NCBI GenBank assembly: GCA_017537905.1
Contig: JAFYJX010000080.1
Coordinates: 1 to 24,096 of the forward strand
Direction of reading: 5' to 3'
DNA: 24,096 bases
Origin: Clostridiales bacterium
GTDB taxonomy: Bacteria > Bacillota_A > Clostridia > Saccharofermentanales > Saccharofermentanaceae
Positions 16,197 to 22,136 of this stretch are shown piece by piece. Position numbers and translations under genes: made by a program. The notes under the pieces were generated by a model. The model was not told the origin of the DNA. It saw only the letters and a program-made list of their open reading frames with translations, and did not search any database. Each line of letters begins with the position of its first letter. Within the stretch, counting starts at the first letter, position 1.

Positions 16197-17411
16197 TTAT
16201 TCTTCAGGCTTTTCAGGAGCCTTGGTTAGGATTACGATGGTCTCGATCTTGTCCGTCCACGGGAACATGTCGACGGGTTTTGCGATCTGCGCTTCATAAC
16301 CCTGGGAGGTAAAACCCTGGAGGTCTCTTGCGAGAGTTTCAGGACAGCATGAGATATAAACTATCTTGGCGGGCTTAAGCTTGCCGCACGCCTTGATGAA
16401 CTTCATCGTCGTTCCGGCTCTTGTGGGATCCAAGATAACGCAGTCGATCTTAGCGTCTGTTTTGGAGAGCTTATCCATATAAAGCGTGGCGTCGCCCAGA
16501 ATGAATTCCGCGTTCTCGATCTTGTTGATCCTCTTGTTTTTCAAGGCATCAAGATATGCGGATTCCTTGATCTCAACGCCTGTTATCTTTCCTACGTAAT
16601 CCGCGAAAGACAATGTCGTGGAACCCGTTCCGCAGTATGTGTCGATGCAGACTTCCGTGCCGTCAAAATCAGCAAGCCTGATCGCTTCGGAATAAAGGAT
16701 CTGCGCCTGCTCGTGATTCGACTGCATGAACGAATCGGCTGAGACCCTGAACTTTTTTCCGAGGATCTCATCCATGATATAGCCGTTGCCTTTTACCTTC
16801 TTAACTTCATCACTGCCCAGGATCATTGAATCGTGGCGCTTGTTGATGTTGATAAGAAGAGTCGTGATCTCGGGATGGAGCTTCAACAACTCGTCAGTAA
16901 ATATCTTCTTTTTCTTGAAATACGTGCTGCCGATAACCAGCACGACCATTACTTCTCCGGTCGCATCAGCGGTTCTGACGAGAACTCTTCTTAAGTCCCC
17001 GATGCCTTTTACTTCATCGTAAATGCTGATCTTAAAGCGCTCTGCGAGCTCGGCGCAGTCTCTGATAATTGCCGTTGCAATCTTATTCTCGATAAGGCAT
17101 GAATCAGTCTCGACGATCCTGTGAGAACCTGATTCATAGGGACCGCAGATTATGCGGCCGTTCTTAAGTTTCTTAAAAGCGGAATGGACCTTGTTTCTGT
17201 AGTACAGAGGGTTCTCGCAGTGGTGGATGGGAAGCACTTCGCAGAAAGGTGAAATGAGCCTTTGGACTCTTTTTTCTTTCGCAACCGACTGCTCGAAATA
17301 AGTCCTGCCCGCATAAGAGCAGCCCCCGCACTTTTTCGCCACGGGGCAGTTATTCCGAACTTTCAGAGCATCTAACAATCTGCTCTTGTCAGTCTCTTTC
17401 TGAGGCTTCAT
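16197..17411 (-). CDS. RumA/RlmCD-type 23S rRNA (uracil-5-)-methyltransferase
   Basis: 404 residues. It methylates C5 of uridines in 23S rRNA using SAM. Cysteines C22, C28, C31 (NCPVAKKCGGC) and C105 (TDSC) fit the 4Fe-4S cluster of RumA enzymes. The SAM motif is DTYCGTGSTTLSF (257-269), followed by DPTRAG (328-333). The nucleophile motif is YISCCPETLARDL with C355, and the end is DMFPWTDKIETIVIL. Only about 20 residues precede the first cluster cysteine, so the N-terminal TRAM RNA-binding domain of E. coli RumA is absent. The start shares one base with the folD stop (TGATG). It is the last gene of the fchA-folD operon. Whether it modifies one or both of the usual uridines (747, 1939 in E. 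coli numbering) cannot be told. Confidence 0.9.
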   Translation of the reverse strand: MKPQKETDKSRLLDALKVRNNCPVAKKCGGCSYAGRTYFEQSVAKEKRVQRLISPFCEVLPIHHCENPLYYRNKVHSAFKKLKNGRIICGPYESGSHRIVETDSCLIENKIATAIIRDCAELAERFKISIYDEVKGIGDLRRVLVRTADATGEVMVVLVIGSTYFKKKKIFTDELLKLHPEITTLLININKRHDSMILGSDEVKKVKGNGYIMDEILGKKFRVSADSFMQSNHEQAQILYSEAIRLADFDGTEVCIDTYCGTGSTTLSFADYVGKITGVEIKESAYLDALKNKRINKIENAEFILGDATLYMDKLSKTDAKIDCVILDPTRAGTTMKFIKACGKLKPAKIVYISCCPETLARDLQGFTSQGYEAQIAKPVDMFPWTDKIETIVILTKAPEKPEE

Positions 17412-18256
17412 CAGACCTGCCTTCCAGCATTATCGACAACGTGCCTTAACAGGATCGCCGTCGTGATAGAACCTACTCCTCCCGGTACAGGTGTAACAGC
17501 ATCTGCTATCTCTGATACCTTCTCATAATCGACATCTCCGCAGAGCCTGCCCTCTTCATCGACATTCATACCGACGTCGATGACGGTCTGGCCGGGCTTA
17601 ACGTACTTGTCGGTGATCATTTTCGCAACGCCGCAGCAAGCGACGATGATGTCCGCATTCCTGCACTCTGCTTCAATATCTGCAGTCTTCGTGTGGCATA
17701 CGGTAACTGTCGCATTGGCTGTCGTAAGAAGGAGCGCAACGGGCTTGCCGATAACAAGGCTTCTGCCTACTACTGTGACCTTCTTGCCCTTCGTCTCGAT
17801 CTGGTAGTGCTTGATCAGCGCCATAACCGCTTCAGCCGTACAAGGCGCAGCACAGTCAGGAACGCCTGCGAGGACATTTTCCATGTTTCTGATATCCATG
17901 AAATCCGAATCCTTGCCCGGATCGATCGTCCTTCTCATATGCTCATCAGACAGAGGCTTCGGCAAAGGTCTGAATACGAGGATGCCGTGAACCTCAGGAT
18001 CGTTGTTGATGCCGTCGAAAGTCTTATCCAGCTCTTCCTGCGATACACCTGCATCAAGAGCAGTTACTTCAACATCAACGCCTGCTGTCTCAAAGCGCTT
18101 CAGAACGCCTCTCTCATATGCCAGGTCATCTTCCCTCGCGCCAACGCGGAGGATAGCAAGCTTGGGATTTACGCCCTTGCCCTTAAGATCTTCTACCTTG
18201 ACCTTGATCTCTTCTACGATCTTGTCTGCAACTTCCTTGCCGCCTAATCTCTGCAT
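17411..18256 (-). CDS. folD: FolD-family methylene-THF dehydrogenase lacking cyclohydrolase residues
   Basis: 281 residues, the usual FolD length. The NADP-binding half is intact (GRSLVIGKP, 164-172; TPVPGGVGSITTAIL near the C-terminus), so oxidation of 5,10-methylene-THF to methenyl-THF is expected. Two cyclohydrolase residues are altered. In the YxxxK motif (AYERGVLKRFETAG) the tyrosine is Y47, but the lysine position is V51. The canonical GILVQLPLP reads GILVFRPLP, so the glutamine is F95. The nearby aspartate motif is kept as KDSD rather than KDVDG. In E. coli and human enzymes the lysine is essential for the cyclohydrolase step. FchA, encoded 5 bases upstream, probably supplies that step. 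Translation starts at the ATG at 18256. Confidence 0.9.
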   Translation of the reverse strand: MQRLGGKEVADKIVEEIKVKVEDLKGKGVNPKLAILRVGAREDDLAYERGVLKRFETAGVDVEVTALDAGVSQEELDKTFDGINNDPEVHGILVFRPLPKPLSDEHMRRTIDPGKDSDFMDIRNMENVLAGVPDCAAPCTAEAVMALIKHYQIETKGKKVTVVGRSLVIGKPVALLLTTANATVTVCHTKTADIEAECRNADIIVACCGVAKMITDKYVKPGQTVIDVGMNVDEEGRLCGDVDYEKVSEIADAVTPVPGGVGSITTAILLRHVVDNAGRQV

Positions 18257-18261
18257 TCTTA

Positions 18262-18879
18262 TTACCCGCCGATCAAAACCTTTTTTACTTCCGCATAGAC
18301 TCTGGTGCAGATTTCAGATGTCTCATTTACGAGATCGTCCGTCTTCTTGTTCAGGTCTTCTGCATAGCTTCTGTCCTTCATGGACTTTGTGTTGATATAA
18401 ACATTCATCGCAGCGCCCTTGGCAGCCGTATCACAAGCTGCAGCAGCAACGCCTACGTCACTTATCGCAAGTCTGGAACCGATAACAGCAAGGCGCTCTA
18501 AGATCTTCGCTGTCTCATTTGCCTTAACGACAACTTCATAAGGAGCCGTGCTCGCATCTTTCAAAACAGCTTCCAGGATCTCGTCTCTTCCTTCCTGTTC
18601 CTTAGGAATGGAATATGCTTTTGCGAGGGGTGCGAAAACCTCCTCGTCCTTCTTGCCCAAAGCCTCAAACTCTTTTACGAGCGCGCCGCACTTGGCAATC
18701 GTTGCTTCGATCTCTTCCTGGTACTCGGCATACTTCTTCTTGCCGCTCGTGAGGTTTCCTACCATCGAACCCAAAGCTGCAGCAATACCGCCGCATACAG
18801 CTGAAGCCCCGCCGCCTCCGGGTGTAGGTGCACCTGAAGCAAGCTCTGTCAAAAATACGTCTACTGTTCTGTTTTCCAT
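18262..18879 (-). CDS. fchA: FchA-type methenyl-THF cyclohydrolase / cyclodeaminase family
   Basis: 205 residues from the ATG at 18879, which has GGAG nine bases upstream; a reading from 18918 adds 13 residues with a weaker site. The glycine-rich APTPGGGGASAVCGGIAAALGSMVGNLT (about 17-44) is the folate-binding signature of the formimino-THF cyclodeaminase/FchA family, and the protein is all-helical as expected. In several clostridia FchA acts as methenyl-THF cyclohydrolase, giving 10-formyl-THF. Being first in an operon with a FolD that has lost cyclohydrolase residues supports that role over histidine-degradation cyclodeaminase; no histidine-degradation genes are in the window. There are no transmembrane segments. 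Confidence 0.9.
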   Translation of the reverse strand: MENRTVDVFLTELASGAPTPGGGGASAVCGGIAAALGSMVGNLTSGKKKYAEYQEEIEATIAKCGALVKEFEALGKKDEEVFAPLAKAYSIPKEQEGRDEILEAVLKDASTAPYEVVVKANETAKILERLAVIGSRLAISDVGVAAAACDTAAKGAAMNVYINTKSMKDRSYAEDLNKKTDDLVNETSEICTRVYAEVKKVLIGG

Positions 18880-18916
18880 GATTACAAACTCCATAGTTTT
18901 TACCAAGCTATAGTAC

Positions 18917-18922
18917 ATTATA
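18917..18922 (-). promoter_or_regulatory. Candidate -10 box of the fchA-folD operon
   Basis: TATAAT on the minus strand 38 bases before the fchA ATG. The hexamer 17 bases upstream (TGTCTG) is a poor -35, so this rests on the -10 box. Confidence 0.45.
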
Positions 18923-18961
18923 ATTTATCTGATGTTTAACAGACATAGTGAAAACAAGGTC

Positions 18962-18970
18962 TGATATAAT
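18962..18970 (+). promoter_or_regulatory. Extended -10 promoter of the 19027-20435 gene pair
   Basis: TGATATAAT is an extended -10 (TGnTATAAT) on the plus strand, about 57 bases before the ATG at 19027. No -35 is needed for such promoters, and none is obvious. A 10-bp inverted repeat (GAAAACAAGG 18950-18959, CCTTGTTTTC 18990-18999) brackets the -10 and start region. Confidence 0.55.
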
Positions 18971-19026
18971 AAATTATGATAATGGAATGCCTTGTTTTCT
19001 AGTACTTCTATATGTTCAGGTGACAT

Positions 19027-19788
19027 ATGACAGATACCAACTATAAAAAGACATCAAAGCTTGTAATAGCATTAGTGATCATGGTGATTACCGGTTCTCT
19101 TTTGGGATTTGCGATGGCAAGATTCACAGGCAAGAATACTCTTGATGTGCGTTTTCGGAAAACTGTATGCCTTGCTGAAGACATATATATTGAGCATCCG
19201 GAGCACCAGATCTCCAACTATTATGATGATGAGAATGTTGAAAAGGGCACACCTCTGTTGATCCCTGCGGGAACAGAAGGAAATGTCGAAGCTGATTTCT
19301 GGTATTACAGTGTCTACAGTTCCGATGGCGGTTATAACGAGTTTCTCAGGAAAAAAATAACAAATGTAACTGTCAAATTCCGTTTGGAAAAAGGAACAAT
19401 CAGAGTAAGATTTATTGAACAACCGGAAGAATCTTATAGAACATATGATGTTACACAATATGGTTTTGATGGTGGCAAGCGTACTGTTACTTTTACGGAT
19501 CTTACCCAAGAATTTGATTCTTACAAGCTCGAGTCATATGACGCTACGCTTGAAGAAATCAATAAAGCAATCAGCGATTATCATTCCAAATGGATTTCAA
19601 GAGAGATAACAGGAACCGTCATAGGCTTGGCCATTACTCTTATCATTACTGGAATCTTTATTCTCATCCGTAAAAACTCACTGGAAGTAACAATAGACTC
19701 AACACTCTTTGGGATAATAACTGCCATAGATGTTATCCTGATAATTGTCACTGCCTATTTCTTATATATCTTTACACGCTTGCTATGA
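19027..19788 (+). CDS. Membrane protein of unknown function, paralogue 1 of 2
   Basis: 253 residues, no family recognised. One hydrophobic helix near the N-terminus (about 11-31) is followed by an outer domain (about 35-190) rich in predicted strands, containing LLIPAGTEGNVEADFWYYSV. An amphipathic stretch (LEEINKAISDYHSKW) leads to two C-terminal helices (about 197-220 and 231-251). The same plan and the IPAGTxG patch recur in the next protein. AGGTG lies four bases before the ATG. The stop overlaps the next start (ATGA), so the two are co-translated. The DNA is visibly richer in A+T than the neighbouring housekeeping genes, which may reflect later acquisition. No catalytic motif is seen; a sensor or complex-forming envelope protein is only a guess. 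Confidence 0.75.
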   Translation: MTDTNYKKTSKLVIALVIMVITGSLLGFAMARFTGKNTLDVRFRKTVCLAEDIYIEHPEHQISNYYDDENVEKGTPLLIPAGTEGNVEADFWYYSVYSSDGGYNEFLRKKITNVTVKFRLEKGTIRVRFIEQPEESYRTYDVTQYGFDGGKRTVTFTDLTQEFDSYKLESYDATLEEINKAISDYHSKWISREITGTVIGLAITLIITGIFILIRKNSLEVTIDSTLFGIITAIDVILIIVTAYFLYIFTRLL

Positions 19789-20435
19789 ATATAAGCAAAA
19801 AAGTTCCAATAATCGTAACTATAGTTTTAGTGTTGATCTGGGTCTTCAGTGGTTACATGTCCGCAGAGCGCATAGAAGGCAAATCAGCTGCTCCTGCATT
19901 CTTTTGGGAAGCTAAACTTACAGAAGACGTCACGGTTATTGACATGAATAAAGTTTTAGATGCTTCTCTTTCTGATGAGAAAGAATACGATCACACGGAT
20001 ATTCCGGCCGGAACAGCCGGACAAGCATTTGTAAGTTACAGCCGGCGTCATCATGCAATCAATGATCCCGAAAACGATGTTCATTCATTTAGAGTGAGTT
20101 TTAATATAAATGAGGAAAATATCTCTGCTTATATATCAACCGGTCCGGAAACACAGCTAAGTGACGACAAGATTCACTATAAGAAATTTGAAAACCATGA
20201 AGAGCTCGTCTCCGAATACAATCAGAAAGTCAATGAGGCTAATGCTGAATGGAGAAATCAGCTCATAATGCGAATACTGACCGGTTTGATCGTCGCTGCT
20301 GTTTTTTCAGCTGTTTTCTTTATTGAATGTATAGTTGCCAACAAGATAAAAATGCATCCCGTTGTATTTGGCATACTATGTTTCATTTTTGTCTTGTTGC
20401 TTCTGGCTGCATTGTTTTGCGGAATCATTTTCTGA
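19785..20435 (+). CDS. Membrane protein of unknown function, paralogue 2 of 2
   Basis: 216 residues, no family recognised. The plan matches the upstream protein: N-terminal helix (about 7-25), outer domain with TDIPAGTAGQAFVSYSRR, an amphipathic stretch ahead of the membrane (HEELVSEYNQKVNEANAEWR), then two helices (about 168-190 and 196-216). The start overlaps the stop of its partner (ATGA), implying coupled synthesis and perhaps a heteromeric complex. The outer domain is shorter than in the partner, and sequence identity is low outside the IPAGT patch, so the duplication is old or the likeness is only architectural. The gene ends 20 bases before a terminator hairpin shared with the convergent NlpC/P60 gene. 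Confidence 0.74.
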   Translation: MNISKKVPIIVTIVLVLIWVFSGYMSAERIEGKSAAPAFFWEAKLTEDVTVIDMNKVLDASLSDEKEYDHTDIPAGTAGQAFVSYSRRHHAINDPENDVHSFRVSFNINEENISAYISTGPETQLSDDKIHYKKFENHEELVSEYNQKVNEANAEWRNQLIMRILTGLIVAAVFSAVFFIECIVANKIKMHPVVFGILCFIFVLLLLAALFCGIIF

Positions 20436-20447
20436 TTAATTGTTGAA

Positions 20448-20476
20448 ATAAAAAAGGCGGTCTGTTGACCGCCTCA
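20448..20476. terminator. Terminator between convergent genes, strongest for the minus strand
   Basis: GGCGGTC (20456-20462) pairs with GACCGCC (20467-20473) around a 4-base loop. On the minus strand it is followed by six T, ending the NlpC/P60 transcript. On the plus strand it is followed by TCATTATTT and may also stop the membrane-protein pair. Confidence 0.88.
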
Positions 20477-20480
20477 TTAT

Positions 20481-21929
20481 TTACTGGATAATTCTCTTTA
20501 TCGCTTTGATCTTCATCATGTCGAGCTTACCGTAAACTACTTTGCCCTTTGTGGAAGATGCGTGGATAACCTGACCGTTACCGACGTAGATCGCAACATG
20601 GCCGCAGTAGCTGCCGTAGTCGTAGCAGATGACGTCGCCCTTCTTGATCTCGCTTCGGGGAACGCTGACGCCGGACTTCTTCCAGATCTGCGTAGCGCCG
20701 TGCGGCAAGGAGATACCTACCTGGGCGTAGCAGTACATTACGAGACCTGAGCAGTCGATTCCCTTTGAGGAAGCTCCGCCGAACTTATACTTAACGCCGA
20801 GCATGGACTCTGCGATGGATACGATACTGTCACCATTCTTACCGCTGATCTTCGGGAGCTTCTTGGTGTTGCCGTACTTTGTGCCGGAACTCTTGCTGCT
20901 GCTCTTGCTTGTAGACTTCGGCTTAGGTGTTGGAGTAGGTGTGGGCGTCGGCGGCGCGCTGGTTGTTGTATAAGACTTGTATACATAACCTGTCTTGCCG
21001 CTTGTTGTCGTTACCTTGTACCACTTGTCGCCGACGATAGCCGTGCAGTGGAGTCTGGCATCCTGGTTAACGACCGCAACCTGAGCTGCGGATGTGGAAG
21101 GCTCAGATCTAACGATGAGGCTTCCTGTATCAACCCAAACGGTTCTGTCGACTTTGACAGAGACCATGGTGTCCTGAATAGAATTAGTAAGTACGAAACC
21201 TTCCTTGCCTGCTTCAGTCTTGATCCTGGACCATGTATCGCCTACACCCGTTCTTGTGACCTGCTGGCCCAAGTGGAGAGATACGAGTGTCTTGGAATCC
21301 ATGTTAGGAGTTTCCTTGAGGATAGACTGGTTGGCTCTTACATAATATGTGGAGTTATCAGGTGTGAAGAACTCAGGATCCAAAAGCTCGATAGGGAGAT
21401 TTGAATCGTCGTACTGCTGATAAACAACGAACTTAGGAATATCTGCATAGCTGGATGTTCCGGAAGTTTCCTTATTCTCTGTGGAATCGGGTCCCTCGCC
21501 GGGTTCTCCGGGTTCACCGGGCTCTGATCCGTCAGGCTCTCCGGGCTCTCCAGGCTCTGATCCGTCGGGTTCACCAGGTTCTCCGGGCTCACCGGGTTCG
21601 CCGGGCTCTGATCCGTCAGGTTCACCGGGCTCTCCGGGTTCGGATCCGTCGGGCTCGCCAGGTTCGGTAGCGTCAGGCTTTTCGATATTGTCAGCGCTTA
21701 CGAGCTGGTCAGCACTGTCAACGAGGGCCCAGTCTTCAAGAACGACTTCGCCGCTGTCGATCTCCTGTACACCGAAAACTGACTGATATGCACGTGAAAC
21801 TACGAGAGAAGGACTTAATCCTTCACGAAGACCTATAGGCAGGCAGATGATAGGAAGGGCTGCAAAAAAGCCCGTAGCGACAGCTACGATATGCTGCTTT
21901 CTGTTATGTTTAAATACTACCTTCTTCAT
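20481..21929 (-). CDS. SH3b-NlpC/P60 cell-wall endopeptidase with Gly-Glu-Pro linker
   Basis: 482 residues, exported. An N-terminal hydrophobic segment (about 13-33) acts as signal or anchor. An acidic repeat of GEP and DGSEP units spans about 86-147. Two bacterial SH3 domains follow at about 194-255 (TYYVRANQSILKETP...) and 262-322 (TVWVDTGSLIVRSEP...). A PT-rich and Ser/Lys-rich linker leads to the NlpC/P60 domain (about 365-482). The catalytic Cys is in GIDCSGLVMYC (C393) and the two His are in GHVAIYVG (H444) and VIHAS (H456). Such enzymes cut the peptide stems of peptidoglycan, usually between D-Glu and the diamino acid, with SH3b domains binding the wall. The start ATG has GGTG four bases upstream. 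The convergent terminator follows directly. Confidence 0.93.
   Translation of the reverse strand: MKKVVFKHNRKQHIVAVATGFFAALPIICLPIGLREGLSPSLVVSRAYQSVFGVQEIDSGEVVLEDWALVDSADQLVSADNIEKPDATEPGEPDGSEPGEPGEPDGSEPGEPGEPGEPGEPDGSEPGEPGEPDGSEPGEPGEPGEGPDSTENKETSGTSSYADIPKFVVYQQYDDSNLPIELLDPEFFTPDNSTYYVRANQSILKETPNMDSKTLVSLHLGQQVTRTGVGDTWSRIKTEAGKEGFVLTNSIQDTMVSVKVDRTVWVDTGSLIVRSEPSTSAAQVAVVNQDARLHCTAIVGDKWYKVTTTSGKTGYVYKSYTTTSAPPTPTPTPTPKPKSTSKSSSKSSGTKYGNTKKLPKISGKNGDSIVSIAESMLGVKYKFGGASSKGIDCSGLVMYCYAQVGISLPHGATQIWKKSGVSVPRSEIKKGDVICYDYGSYCGHVAIYVGNGQVIHASSTKGKVVYGKLDMMKIKAIKRIIQ
21489..21674 (-). repeat. In-frame tandem repeat encoding GEP/DGSEP units
   Basis: A coding repeat in the NlpC/P60 gene. 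Four DGSEP units are separated by one to four GEP units, giving a strongly acidic, proline-rich spacer. The DNA copies are near-identical, so the region is prone to gain or loss of units by slippage without frameshift. Confidence 0.85.
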
Positions 21930-21965
21930 TTATCACCAATTTCCCAAATCTAATAGGTCAATCTA

Positions 21966-21971
21966 ATTATA
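21966..21971 (-). promoter_or_regulatory. Candidate -10 box of the NlpC/P60 gene
   Basis: TATAAT on the minus strand about 37 bases before the ATG at 21929. No good -35 hexamer is found 16-18 bases upstream. Confidence 0.4.
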
Positions 21972-22050
21972 CTATCCGCGTTTGATGCTTTTTGAGGCAA
22001 TTCTCAGGCTCGAAAGAACCGATTTGCCTAAAAATGCCGCTTCCGCATAC

Positions 22051-22084
22051 AAAAACGCCGGAGGAGAAAATACCCCTCCGGCGT
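22051..22084 (-). terminator. Intrinsic terminator of rpoC
   Basis: A 10-bp GC-rich stem (ACGCCGGAGG 22055-22064 with CCTCCGGCGT 22075-22084) is followed by TTTTT on the minus strand, 50 bases past the rpoC stop. A weaker CCCGC/GCGGG hairpin lies between it and the stop. Confidence 0.9.
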
Positions 22085-22136
22085 CATTATAAACTTTGGG
22101 AGCCCGCTGTTGCTTTACAATTGCGGGACAAAGTAA

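Noticed and set aside
17693..18247. 184-codon plus-strand open frame opposite folD
   Set aside because: Shadow of a well-conserved gene on the other strand; the composition and sequence resemble no protein family.
21481..21786. Plus-strand open frame encoding a collagen-like Pro-Gly-Ser repeat
   Set aside because: It is the antisense shadow of the GEP/DGSEP repeat in the NlpC/P60 gene; no ribosome-binding site or promoter of its own.
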